Assembly: GCF_019880245.1 (NCBI RefSeq)
Contig: NZ_CP082286.1
Location: 1,072,521-1,136,520, forward strand
Direction of reading: 5' to 3'
Origin: Halobaculum roseum
GTDB lineage: Archaea > Halobacteriota > Halobacteria > Halobacteriales > Haloferacaceae
DNA length: 64,000 nt
The notes below the pieces were generated by a model. It ran no database searches. It worked only from the letters and a program-made list of their open reading frames with translations, and was not told the origin of the DNA. The number at the start of each line of letters is the position of its first letter. Position 1 is the stretch's first letter. Below are positions 40,467 to 48,840 of the stretch, piece after piece. The position numbers and the translations under genes are program-made.

Positions 40467-42077
40467 ATGCACGGGGACGACGACGCCGAGGGTCGCGATG
40501 TCGGCGACGATATCGGTGACAGAGGCGGAGACGGGGGATCGCTCATCACCTACGGGATCGAGGACCGGCCGCCGTTCCTGCAGTCGCTGGGGCTGGGGTT
40601 CCAACACTACCTCACGATGGTCGGGGCCAACATCGCCGTCCCGCTGATCCTCGCGGGCGCGATGGGGATGCCCGACCAGTTCGTCCCGCGGTTCGTCGGG
40701 ACGTTCTTCGTCGTCTCCGGGATCGCCACGCTCGCACAGACGACGCTCGGGAACCGCTACCCGATCGTGCAGGGGGCGCCCTTCTCGATGCTGGCGCCGG
40801 CGCTGGCGATCGTCGGCGTCGTCGTCGCGAACCCGCCCGGCGGCGGGGTCGAGGCGTGGCGCGCCGCCCTGTTGCAGCTGCAGGGCGCGATCGTCGTCGC
40901 CGCCCTGTTCGAGGTCGCGATCGGCTATCTGGGCCTCGTGGGTCGCCTGCGGCGCTACTTCTCCCCGGTCGTGATCGCACCGGTGATCGTCCTCATCGGG
41001 CTGACGCTGTTCACTGCCCCGCAGGTCGCGAGCGCGACGCAGAACTGGCCGCTGCTCCTGTTCACGTTCGGGCTCATCGCCCTCTTCTCGCAGTTCCTCG
41101 GCAACCGCGCGCGAGCGTTCCAGCTGTTCCCCGTCCTGTTGGGCATCGTCGTCGCCTACGCGGTCGCGTTGGCGTTGTCCGCGGCGGGCGTGTACGCGCC
41201 GGACACGCCGGGGTTCGTCGACCTCCAGCCCGTGTTCGAGGCGCCGCTGGCGGTCGCGATCTACCCGCTCCAGTGGGGCGTGCCGCAGGTGACGACGAGC
41301 TTCGTCGTCGGGATGCTCGCGGGCGTGATCGCGTCGATCATCGAGTCGCTGGGCGACTACCACGCCGTCGCGCGCCTCTCGGGCGTGGGCGCGCCCTCCG
41401 AGAAGCGCATCACCCACGGCATCGGCATGGAGGGGGTCGCGAACGTGTTCGCGGGGCTGATGGGCGCGGGCGGCTCGACCTCCTACTCGGAGAACATCGG
41501 CGCCATCGGGCTCACGGGCGTCGCCTCCCGCTACGTCGTGCAGGTGGGCGCGGCCGCGATGCTCGTCGTCGGCTTCTTCGGCCCGTTCGGCGCGCTCATC
41601 GCCAGCATCCCCGACCCCGTGGTCGGCGGCCTGTACGTCGCGATGTTCGGCCAGATCGTCGGCGTCGGCCTCTCGAACCTGAAGTACGTCGACCTGGACT
41701 CCCAGCGCAACCTCTTCGTGCTCGGCGTCTCGCTGTTCGCCGGGCTGTTCGTCCCGGAGTACTTCTCGAACGTCGCCGCCGCCGCGCCCGACGGCGTCGG
41801 GGGCGCCGCCTTCTTCGCACAGAGCATGGCAGCAGTGCCCGTCCTCGGGCCGGCGCTGGGCGCCGAGGTTGTCGCGAACACCGTGTTCGTCGTCGGCTCG
41901 ACCGGCATCAGCGTCGGCGGGATCGTCGCGTTCACCCTCGACAACGTGATCCCCGGCACCGACGAGGAGCGCGGGCTCGCCGACTGGGCGCGCACCGCCG
42001 AGGCCGACGAGGACTTCCTGTCGGCGTACGACCGGTTCGTCCGCGGCGACGACACCGAGGCGACGCGGGCGGACTGA
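40467..42077 (+). CDS. Uracil-xanthine (NCS2) permease
   Basis: A 536-residue permease of the nucleobase-cation symporter 2 family. The N-terminal 25 residues are acidic; then YGIEDRPPFLQSLGLGFQHYLTMVGANIAVPLILAGAMG is the family opening. The central motif SIIESLGDYHAVARLSG (a substrate-binding QS/E-type site in helix 8) and the NCS2 signature near GAGGSTSYSENIGAIGLTGVASR in helix 10 are clear. It probably imports uracil or xanthine, which would complement the nucleoside system and purA in the window, though they are not neighbours. Confidence 0.9.
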   Translation: MHGDDDAEGRDVGDDIGDRGGDGGSLITYGIEDRPPFLQSLGLGFQHYLTMVGANIAVPLILAGAMGMPDQFVPRFVGTFFVVSGIATLAQTTLGNRYPIVQGAPFSMLAPALAIVGVVVANPPGGGVEAWRAALLQLQGAIVVAALFEVAIGYLGLVGRLRRYFSPVVIAPVIVLIGLTLFTAPQVASATQNWPLLLFTFGLIALFSQFLGNRARAFQLFPVLLGIVVAYAVALALSAAGVYAPDTPGFVDLQPVFEAPLAVAIYPLQWGVPQVTTSFVVGMLAGVIASIIESLGDYHAVARLSGVGAPSEKRITHGIGMEGVANVFAGLMGAGGSTSYSENIGAIGLTGVASRYVVQVGAAAMLVVGFFGPFGALIASIPDPVVGGLYVAMFGQIVGVGLSNLKYVDLDSQRNLFVLGVSLFAGLFVPEYFSNVAAAAPDGVGGAAFFAQSMAAVPVLGPALGAEVVANTVFVVGSTGISVGGIVAFTLDNVIPGTDEERGLADWARTAEADEDFLSAYDRFVRGDDTEATRAD

Positions 42078-42125
42078 GCGGCCGGCTCCGACGCGTTCAA
42101 CTCGGCGGCGGGAGGATCGCCACAC

Positions 42126-43283
42126 ATGACCGACGCAGACGCCCCCGACGCCCCGTCCGCCGACGATGCGCCGTACGCCCGCCGCCTCGACGCCGCCCGC
42201 GACCGCCTCCGTGGCAGCGAGGGCGACGCGCTCGTGCTGTTCCCGAGTACGAACCTCCGCTACCTCACGGGCTACAGCGAGCATCCCAGCGAGCGCCACT
42301 TCCTGCTGTTCGTCGTGCCCGACGCCGACCCGGTGTTCCTCGTCCCGGAACTGTCCGGCGAGCAGGTGCGCGCCGAGTCGGCCGTGGCGGACGTGCGCAC
42401 GTGGGGCGACGACGAGGACCCCGTCGCGGCCGTCGAGTCCGTCGCGGCCGACCTCGCGCTCGCGAACGACGCCCCGCACGTCCTCGTCGACGACACCATG
42501 CACGCCCGGTTCACCCAGGACCTCCGCGAGGTACTGTCGGGGGCGACGTTCGGGCTCGCGAGCGAGGTGCTCGCGGACCTGCGGGTGATCAAGGACGACG
42601 CGGAGGTCGCCGCGCTCCGCCGCGCGGGCGAGGCCGCCGACGCGGTGATCCGCGAGCTCCGGGCCGACGGCGACGACGTAGTCGGGATGATGGAGACGGA
42701 GCTCGCGCGCCACATCGAGGACCGCCTCGTCGCCAACGGCGGGGTCGACGTCTCCTTCGAGACGATCGTCGGCTCGGGGCCCAACGGCGCGATGCCCCAC
42801 CACACCCACGGCGACCGCGTGATCCGGGCGGGCGATCCCGTCGTCCTCGACTTCGGCACCCGCGTCGACGGCTACCCGTCCGACCAGACGCGCACGCTCG
42901 TGTTCGGTGACGCGTCGCCGCCCGAGGGCTTCCGCGAGGTCCACCGCGTCGTCCGCGAGGCACAGGAGGCGGCCGTCGAGGCGGTCGAGCCGGGCGTCAC
43001 GACCGGCGAGATCGACGCCGCCGCCCGCGAGGTCATCGAGGAGGCCGGCTACGGCGAGGAGTTCGTCCACCGCACGGGCCACGGGGTCGGCCTCGACGTA
43101 CACGAGGAGCCGTTCGTCGTCGCCGGCGGCGAGCGCGAACTGGAGCCGGGAATGGTGTTCAGCGTCGAGCCCGGGATCTACCTCCCCGACGAGTTCGGCG
43201 TCCGGGTCGAGGACCTGGTCGTCGTCACCGACGACGGCTGCGTCCGTCTGAACCGGACCGACCGCGACTGGAAGACGGCGTAG
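42126..43283 (+). CDS. Xaa-Pro aminopeptidase/dipeptidase-type M24 metallopeptidase
   Basis: A 385-residue peptidase of the creatinase/M24B group. Residues 20-155 form the N-terminal creatinase domain (DALVLFPSTNLRYLTGYSEHPSERHF). The C-terminal pita-bread domain contains the metal ligands in order: LDFGTRVDGYPSDQTRTLV (two Asp), FVHRTGHGVGLDVHEEPFV (His), SVEPGIY (Glu) and GVRVEDLVVV (Glu). All five are present, so it is likely active. Cleavage of peptides with Pro in the second position is the family role. It follows the permease gene by 48 bases on the same strand and may share its transcript. Confidence 0.9.
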   Translation: MTDADAPDAPSADDAPYARRLDAARDRLRGSEGDALVLFPSTNLRYLTGYSEHPSERHFLLFVVPDADPVFLVPELSGEQVRAESAVADVRTWGDDEDPVAAVESVAADLALANDAPHVLVDDTMHARFTQDLREVLSGATFGLASEVLADLRVIKDDAEVAALRRAGEAADAVIRELRADGDDVVGMMETELARHIEDRLVANGGVDVSFETIVGSGPNGAMPHHTHGDRVIRAGDPVVLDFGTRVDGYPSDQTRTLVFGDASPPEGFREVHRVVREAQEAAVEAVEPGVTTGEIDAAAREVIEEAGYGEEFVHRTGHGVGLDVHEEPFVVAGGERELEPGMVFSVEPGIYLPDEFGVRVEDLVVVTDDGCVRLNRTDRDWKTA

Positions 43284-43406
43284 TCCCGGAACGTGACTGA
43301 TTTCTGAACTGGGCCCCGCGACCGACGGCCTCGACGATCACCCGCACGTGTTCGGGGTCGCCCGATCCGTCGGTTTCGGTCGGCCGAAAATAGTCAACGA
43401 CGTGAG

Positions 43407-43413
43407 AATTATG
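43407..43413 (+). promoter_or_regulatory. TATA-like box of the ZIP transporter gene
   Basis: AATTATG lies 24 to 30 bases before the ATG at 43437, consistent with a leaderless start. Confidence 0.5.
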
Positions 43414-43436
43414 TCCGCGGCCCGGCTAGCCCCCGT

Positions 43437-44249
43437 ATGGTCGACGCCGGCGCGTACGCGTTCGTGTTCCTCGCGGGGTTGATCACCGCGCTCGCGACCG
43501 GACTGGGCGCGATCCCCTTCTTCCTCGTCGACGAGATCGGCGACCGCTGGAACGTCGTCCTGTGGGGGCTCGCGTCGGGGATCATGCTCGGCGCGTCGCT
43601 GTTCGGGCTGGTGAGCGAGGGGCTCGCGTACGGCGGGCCGCTGGAGCTGGGCGTCGGCGCCGCCGCGGGCGTCCTGCTGGTCGTCGTCGCCCACGAGGTG
43701 ATCGAGGACGTGGAGGTCCATCCCCGGAAGTACGAGGAGGCCGACTACCGGAAGCTCCTGCTCATCCTGGGCGTGCTGACGGTCCACAGCTTCCCCGAGG
43801 GCGTCGCCGTCGGCGTCTCCTTCGCGGAACTCGGGTTCGACACGCCCGGCGGCCTCCTCGTGTTCGGCACGGCGGTGCCGCTGCTCGCGGTGTTCATGAC
43901 CGTCGCCATCTCGATCCACAACGTCCCCGAGGGCGTGGCGGTGTCGATCCCGCTGCGCTCGATGGACGTGTCGCCGCCGAGGATGGTGTGGTGGGCGGTG
44001 TTCTCCAGCCTCCCGCAGCCGGTCGGGGCGGTGATCGCGTTCTACTTCGTCACGCTCGCCGAGCGGTTCCTCCCGGTCGGCTTCGGCTTCGCCGCGGGCG
44101 CGATGGTGTATCTCGTGCTCACGGAGTTCATCCCGGAGGCGCTGGAGCTGGGCGAGGGGCTCGCGGGCGACGGGAAACGCGAGCTCGTCGCCGGCGTCCT
44201 CGTCGGGATCGGCGCGATGGTGCCGCTGCTGGCGGTCACGTCGGTGTAG
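43437..44249 (+). CDS. ZIP family metal transporter
   Basis: A 270-residue membrane protein with eight predicted helices, of the ZIP/GufA type that imports divalent metals such as zinc. Helix 4 carries LTVHSFPEGVAVGVSFAELG and helix 5 VAISIHNVPEGVAVSIPL, the two H-x3-E metal-site signatures. A His-poor cytoplasmic loop (HEVIEDVEVHPRKYEEADYRK) lies between helices 3 and 4. It has its own promoter. Which metal is carried cannot be told. Confidence 0.9.
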   Translation: MVDAGAYAFVFLAGLITALATGLGAIPFFLVDEIGDRWNVVLWGLASGIMLGASLFGLVSEGLAYGGPLELGVGAAAGVLLVVVAHEVIEDVEVHPRKYEEADYRKLLLILGVLTVHSFPEGVAVGVSFAELGFDTPGGLLVFGTAVPLLAVFMTVAISIHNVPEGVAVSIPLRSMDVSPPRMVWWAVFSSLPQPVGAVIAFYFVTLAERFLPVGFGFAAGAMVYLVLTEFIPEALELGEGLAGDGKRELVAGVLVGIGAMVPLLAVTSV

Positions 44250-44282
44250 CGCGAGAACGGGATCCGTGGCGAGGCGGTCGCG

Positions 44283-44567
44283 TTAGTGCGAGTGGCCCAT
44301 CGCGTCCGAGAGGCTCTGCCCGAAGCGCTCCTCGAACAGCTCCTCGGCCTTCTCGTTGATGTCGAGCACGTCCTGGGGCGGCTGGCCCTCGCTGTGGTGG
44401 GCGATGGCGTGGGCCTGCTGGGCGAACGCCTGGAGGACCACGTCGCTGATGACCTCGCTGGGGTTCTCGCCCTGCTCGGCGAGCATGTCGACGAGCCCCT
44501 CGGGGAGGTCGACCTCGTCGCTGTCGCCGTCCGGTCCGGTGACTGTGTAGGTTTCAGTTCCAACCAT
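44283..44567 (-). CDS. Small acidic conserved haloarchaeal protein
   Basis: A 94-residue soluble protein (MVGTETYTVTGPDGDSDEVDLPEGLVDMLAEQGE... ending DAMGHSH). It has a beta-strand opening, then two helices (GLVDMLAEQGENPSEVISDVVLQAFAQQAHAIAHH and VLDINEKAEELFEERFGQSL). Small haloarchaeal proteins of this kind are conserved but unassigned. The His residues near positions 55-60 and at the C-terminus could bind a metal, which may matter beside the ZIP gene, but this is speculation. It converges with the ZIP gene, 33 bases apart. Confidence 0.72.
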   Translation of the reverse strand: MVGTETYTVTGPDGDSDEVDLPEGLVDMLAEQGENPSEVISDVVLQAFAQQAHAIAHHSEGQPPQDVLDINEKAEELFEERFGQSLSDAMGHSH

Positions 44568-44674
44568 GGCGTGGGCGAGGCGTGGCTGACGTAAAGGTCC
44601 GTGGGTATGGATACTCGGTCGGCGAGGGTGTCGTCGGTGTGCGCTGTGGGTCGGGGAGGTTCGCAGCGATGGAA

Positions 44675-45228
44675 ACTCCGGAAGCCCCCGCGGTTCTCGA
44701 CGTATTCTCAGTGGGTAACGAGCAGACGACCCTGAGCACTCCGGAAGCCCCCGCGGTTCTCGACGTCTGCGACTCGCTGTCGTTCGAAAGACGCTTCGCG
44801 TCTTTCGTGATGACGAGACGGCGGAGCCGTCTCGAACCACGCTCCTCGCGCTCACTCCGTTCGCGCTCCGGTGCTTCCGTCGTCTCGACGGTCGAGAACC
44901 GCGGCCCCTTCCATTCCCACCCATCGCAGCCTCGCTTACGTCGGAGCAAGCTCCGACGAACTCACGTTCACTCCGTTCACGTGAGCCTCCCCAGCCGCCT
45001 GCGATGCTCGGCTCGCTCACTCCGTTCGCTCCCTGCGCTTCTCGTCCCTCGCGCGCTACCGGCCGCGACGGACCGCGGCCGGCGCGCGCCAACCTACTGG
45101 TCCCATGTATTGTACCGCGAGCGAGCCAGCCGAAGGCTGGCGAGCGAGCGGCAGTTTTGGCATGAACGGGTTTTCAACGGGGGTTCCCGCAGGGAGCGAG
45201 CGAAGCGAGCGACCGAGGAAACCCCCGT
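44675..45228. repeat. Composite palindromic repeat region C
   Basis: No gene lies between 44568 and 45242. A 29-bp word starting ACTCCGGAAGCCCCCGCGG occurs at about 44675 and again at about 44739; a partial inverted partner (GTCGAGAACCGCGG) is near 44890. Hairpins follow: CGAAAGACGC-TTC-GCGTCTTTCG (44785-44807), CGAGACGGC-GGA-GCCGTCTCG (44814-44834), CGTCGGAGC-AA-GCTCCGACG (44939-44958), GCCAGCC-GAA-GGCTGGC (45125-45141). CGCTCACTCCGTTCGC-like words also recur. The long arms ACGGGGGTT (45177-45185) and AACCCCCGT (45220-45228) close it. Confidence 0.75.
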
Positions 45229-45242
45229 CAGAAAAGAGGTTC

Positions 45243-46301
45243 TCAGTCGTCCGCGGCCGCCGGCTCCTCCTCGGTCTGCGCCGCCGCCTCGCGCTTCAGG
45301 TCCTCCAGATAGTCGTCGGCGTCGATGGCCGCCTTGCTTCCCATTCCGGCGGCAGTCACGGCCTGCTGATAGTGGTAATCGACCACGTCGCCGGCGCCGA
45401 ACAGCCCCGGCACTCCCGTCGCGGTCTGGCCGCCGCCGGTGCCGCCGACCGTCTTCAGGTAGCCGTCGTCGTCGAGTTCGACGCCCGTGTCCGCGAGGTA
45501 GTCGGTGTTGGGCGTGTGGCCGATGGCGTAGAACACCGCGCCGACCTCGAACTCCCACTCCTCGGTGTCGGGGTCGTCGAGCTTGTCGGTCGGGTGTCCC
45601 TCGGGGTGGCGCACGAGCGTGACCGAGTCGACGCCCGCCTCGGCACTCCCGTGGAGTTCGGTCACCTCGGTGTTCCGCATGATCTCGATGTTGCCCTCGT
45701 CGACGTGGTCCATCACGCGGTCGATCCAGTAGTCCTCGGCGCGGAACTCCTCGCGGCGGTGGGCGATGTACACCGTGTCCGCGAACTTCGTCAGGAAGCT
45801 GGCCTCCTCCATCGCGGCGTCGCCGCCGCCGACGACGAGCATGTCCTCCCCGCGGAAGAACGCCCCGTCACAGGTCGCACACGTCGAGAGCCCGAAGCCC
45901 ATCAGCTCGTCCTCGCCGGGGATCCCGAGCGTCCGGGCGGAGGCGCCCGAGGCGGCGATGACGGCGTCGGCGGTGTAGACGTCGCCGTTGGAGAGTTCGA
46001 CCCTGAAAGGTCGCTGGGAGTCGTCCACGCGCTCGACGATGCCGTTCTTCACGTCGGCGCCGAAGCGCTTCGCCTGCTCCTTGGCGTTGTTGATGAACTC
46101 CGCGCCGTTGATCCCCTCGGGGAATCCCGGGAAGTTCTCGACCTCGGAGGTGAGCGTGAGCTGGCCGCCAGGCTCGTCGCCCTCGAACACGAGCGGCTCG
46201 TTGTTCGACCGGGCCGCGTAGATCGCCGCCGTCAGACCGGCGGAGCCGGTCCCGGCGACGATCAGCGGGCGATGTTCGACGATATCGTCGGTGTCCGTCA
46301 T
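45243..46301 (-). CDS. trxB: Thioredoxin reductase-like FAD/NAD(P)H disulfide reductase
   Basis: A 352-residue low-molecular-weight thioredoxin reductase. The FAD motif IVAGTGSAGLTAAIYAARS is near residue 14, the redox-active cysteines are in STCATCDGAFF (CxxC), the NADPH-binding VVGGGDAAMEEASF follows at about residue 160, and the C-terminal FAD motif is GLFGAGDVVDYHYQQAVTAAGMG. It reduces thioredoxin or similar small redox proteins. The ATG at 46301 gives MTDTDDIVEH; longer starts are unlikely. The gene ends near a long stem-loop. The electron donor could be NADPH or, as for some haloarchaeal members, another carrier. Confidence 0.92.
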   Translation of the reverse strand: MTDTDDIVEHRPLIVAGTGSAGLTAAIYAARSNNEPLVFEGDEPGGQLTLTSEVENFPGFPEGINGAEFINNAKEQAKRFGADVKNGIVERVDDSQRPFRVELSNGDVYTADAVIAASGASARTLGIPGEDELMGFGLSTCATCDGAFFRGEDMLVVGGGDAAMEEASFLTKFADTVYIAHRREEFRAEDYWIDRVMDHVDEGNIEIMRNTEVTELHGSAEAGVDSVTLVRHPEGHPTDKLDDPDTEEWEFEVGAVFYAIGHTPNTDYLADTGVELDDDGYLKTVGGTGGGQTATGVPGLFGAGDVVDYHYQQAVTAAGMGSKAAIDADDYLEDLKREAAAQTEEEPAAADD

Positions 46302-46366
46302 TACCGGTCGGTAGGGTCGAACGGGGTTTGTACGTTGTGCTGTCGTGCTCGGACCGCGGACAACAG

Positions 46367-46378
46367 TATTGTACAATA
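46367..46378 (-). promoter_or_regulatory. Palindrome TATTGTACAATA upstream of trxB
   Basis: A perfect 12-bp AT-rich palindrome about 66 to 77 bases before the trxB start, in an AT-rich island that is otherwise rare here. It may serve as promoter or operator of trxB. A second CAATAC at 46383 pairs with GTATTG at 46366, adding a larger inverted repeat. Confidence 0.4.
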
Positions 46379-46412
46379 GAAACAATACGAACGTGTTCCG
46401 GGGCGCGTCCGG

Positions 46413-48596
46413 TCAGAACGCGACCCGTTCGACCAGCCGGCGAGTCAGCCCGACGCGACTGGACTCGTGGGGGTAGACGGTGACGGTCGTACAGCCCGGG
46501 TTCGGGAACTCCGGACGCTCGTCGAGCAGGGCGTTGCGGAGGCGGTGGTCGGCGCCCCGGCGGACGAGCAGGTCCGGCATCGGCGGGCGGCCCCCGTCGG
46601 TTCGGACCGACTCGGTGCCGACGGGGACCGACACCAGCTCGGCCAGCTCCGCACGGTAGTCCTCGACGAGCCGTCGCTGTTTGTCCGAGCCGTCGCCGGC
46701 CGCCGGCTGCCACAGCGACAGCTCGCCGCCGTTGGCGGCGGCGACCGCCTCCGCGACGTTGACTGCAAGCGGCGGGTACGGGCCCACGTCGCCCGAGAGC
46801 ACGACCCGCTCGGGGTCGTCGTAGCCGAGGTTGTCGACCAGCAGCACGTCGCAGGGGGCGTGCCTGACGACCCAGTCGATCGGGTCGCCGAACAGCCGCG
46901 AGCGGACCCGGAGGGGTTCGTGCTCGGCGACGATCGTATCCACGCCCCGATGGGACGCGAAGTTGACCACCGCGTGTTTCGTGTCGTGGCTGACGATCTC
47001 GTCGGCCTCGATGTCGACGCCGAGCTCGTCGGCGAGCGCGCCCATCCGCGTCTCGAAGGACCGGTCGGCGTCGGACTGGGCGGTCACGCTCTCGGTGAGC
47101 GGCGCCTGGTCGGGCACCTCCTCGAACCGGACGGCGACGACGCGGCCGTCGTCCTCGCGGACGAGATCCGCCGTCAGCGCGACCAGCGCCCGCTCGCGCT
47201 CCGGGTCGAGGTCCTTCGTGAGCGCGAGCAGCACCTCCCTGGTGTCGGGGCGTTCGGCGAGCGCGGACTCGATCTCCGAGAGCGCCTCCCGGCTGACCTG
47301 CCGTCGGATCGCGTCGGTCGCGGCGCCCTCGCGGTCGACCCGCGGGCGGACGTACAGGAAGTACCAGATGACACTGCCGACGGTGATGACTGCGGCGCCC
47401 GCGAGCGCGATCGTCCCCATCTGTGTCAACAGCAGGAGGCCGGAGACCGTTCCGAACACCTGTACCCACGGGTACAGCGGCGAGGTGAACACCGGCTCGT
47501 ACTCGGTGCTCCCCTCGCGGAAGGCGATCACCGCGACGTTGATCATCGCGAACACCATGATCTGGAACGCGCTCGCGAGCTTGGCGATGTCGAGGATCGG
47601 GACGAACGCGATGAGCGCGAGCAGCACCGCGCCGGTCAGCGTGATCGACGTGACTGGCGTGCCGAACCGCTCGCTGACCGACGAGAGCGACGGCGGCGCG
47701 AGCTGGTCCCGGCTCATCGCGAACGGGTACCGCGACGACGAGAGGATGCCCGCGTTCGCCGTCGAGACGAGCGCGAGCATCGCCGCGACGATGACCACGA
47801 CGACGCCCGCCCGGCCGAGCGTCTGCTCGGCGCCGACGGCGACGGGCGTCAGCGAGCCGGCGACGCTGCCGGGGTCGGTGATGCCGACCAGCACGGCGAC
47901 GACGACGACGTACAGGATCGTGGTGAACGCCAGCGACCCGAGGATCCCGAGCGGGATGTTTCGTCCGGGGTCCTCGACCTCCTCCGCGACGCTGGCGACC
48001 TTGGTGACGCCCGCGTACGAGACGAACACGAGCCCGGTCGCCGCGAGGACGCCCTCGACGCCGAAGCCGAGGAAGTTCGCGTAGTTTGCCGACTGGACGC
48101 TCGGGGCGCTCCCGGCCGCGAACCAGCCCAGCGCCGCCAGCATCACGACGACGATGGCGACCTGGAGTCGGCCGGTCTGTTTGGCGCCGACGACGTTCAC
48201 GAGGATCAACACCGCCGCGAGTCCCAGCGCGACGGGCTTGAGGGGGAGATCGAACAGCAGGAGCAGGTAGGGAACCCCGCCCACGAGCGCGAGCGCGCCC
48301 TTGAACGACAGCGAGAACCACGTCCCGACGCCGGCGATCGTGCCCAGCAGCGGGCCCATCCCGCGTTCGATGTAGATGTACGTTCCCCCCGCCTCCGGCA
48401 TCGCCGTCGCCATCTCCGACTTCGACAGCGCTGCCGGGACCACCAGCAGGCCGGCGAGCGCGTACGCGAGGATCACCGCGGGCCCGGCGATCTCCAGCGC
48501 CAGCGCCGGGAGGATGAAGATGCCGCTGCCGATCATTGCGCCGATGCTGATCGCGAGGACGGACGGGAGACCGAGGTCTCGTTCGAGTTCCTTCAT
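46413..48596 (-). CDS. Amino acid permease (APC family) with C-terminal Usp-like domains
   Basis: A 727-residue protein. Residues 1-440 form an APC amino acid/polyamine permease of 12 helices, starting LERDLGLPSVLAISIGAMIGSGIFILPALAL (the consensus motif of helix 1), with GFGVEGVLAATGLVFVSYAGVTKVASVAEEVEDPGRNIP typical of the family. Residues 450-727 are cytoplasmic and contain Usp-like segments, including VVRHAPCDVLLVDNLG at the end of one domain. Such fusions are known in haloarchaea and are thought to couple transport to cell state. The Lrp gene is divergent, 244 bases away, making it a likely regulator. No conserved ATP-binding GxxG motif is obvious in the C-terminal part. Confidence 0.88.
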   Translation of the reverse strand: MKELERDLGLPSVLAISIGAMIGSGIFILPALALEIAGPAVILAYALAGLLVVPAALSKSEMATAMPEAGGTYIYIERGMGPLLGTIAGVGTWFSLSFKGALALVGGVPYLLLLFDLPLKPVALGLAAVLILVNVVGAKQTGRLQVAIVVVMLAALGWFAAGSAPSVQSANYANFLGFGVEGVLAATGLVFVSYAGVTKVASVAEEVEDPGRNIPLGILGSLAFTTILYVVVVAVLVGITDPGSVAGSLTPVAVGAEQTLGRAGVVVVIVAAMLALVSTANAGILSSSRYPFAMSRDQLAPPSLSSVSERFGTPVTSITLTGAVLLALIAFVPILDIAKLASAFQIMVFAMINVAVIAFREGSTEYEPVFTSPLYPWVQVFGTVSGLLLLTQMGTIALAGAAVITVGSVIWYFLYVRPRVDREGAATDAIRRQVSREALSEIESALAERPDTREVLLALTKDLDPERERALVALTADLVREDDGRVVAVRFEEVPDQAPLTESVTAQSDADRSFETRMGALADELGVDIEADEIVSHDTKHAVVNFASHRGVDTIVAEHEPLRVRSRLFGDPIDWVVRHAPCDVLLVDNLGYDDPERVVLSGDVGPYPPLAVNVAEAVAAANGGELSLWQPAAGDGSDKQRRLVEDYRAELAELVSVPVGTESVRTDGGRPPMPDLLVRRGADHRLRNALLDERPEFPNPGCTTVTVYPHESSRVGLTRRLVERVAF

Positions 48597-48694
48597 GGTG
48601 AGGTGTGGGGCGGGCGGTCCGGGTCACGGGACGGCCCGGGTGCTTGTTCGCGCCTACGTGACGGAACCAGATAAACGGGGCGCTTCTATTGACG

Positions 48695-48708
48695 GATCGT
48701 CAACGATC
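48695..48708. promoter_or_regulatory. Inverted repeat in the permease-Lrp divergent region
   Basis: GATCGT-CA-ACGATC is a perfect 6-bp inverted repeat with a 2-bp spacer. It lies in the 244-base divergent intergenic region between the permease (start 48596) and the Lrp gene (start 48841). Its place makes it a candidate Lrp binding site for both genes. Confidence 0.45.
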
Positions 48709-48840
48709 GGTATGGATTATTCGTTTCCCGTCTGCAATCCTGTCGGTCGGTGCCCCGGCGAGCGCGCCGCCGAGAGGCGCGCCGCACGCGCCGGCGACCG
48801 GGGAACACTAAAGCGTCGGCGGGAGCACTCCACGATAGAG

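Noticed and set aside
38913-43103. A 1396-codon open frame on the minus strand
   Set aside because: Antisense to the NCS2 permease and the M24 peptidase, both of which have complete family motifs. The product is an Arg/Asp/Val-rich shadow.
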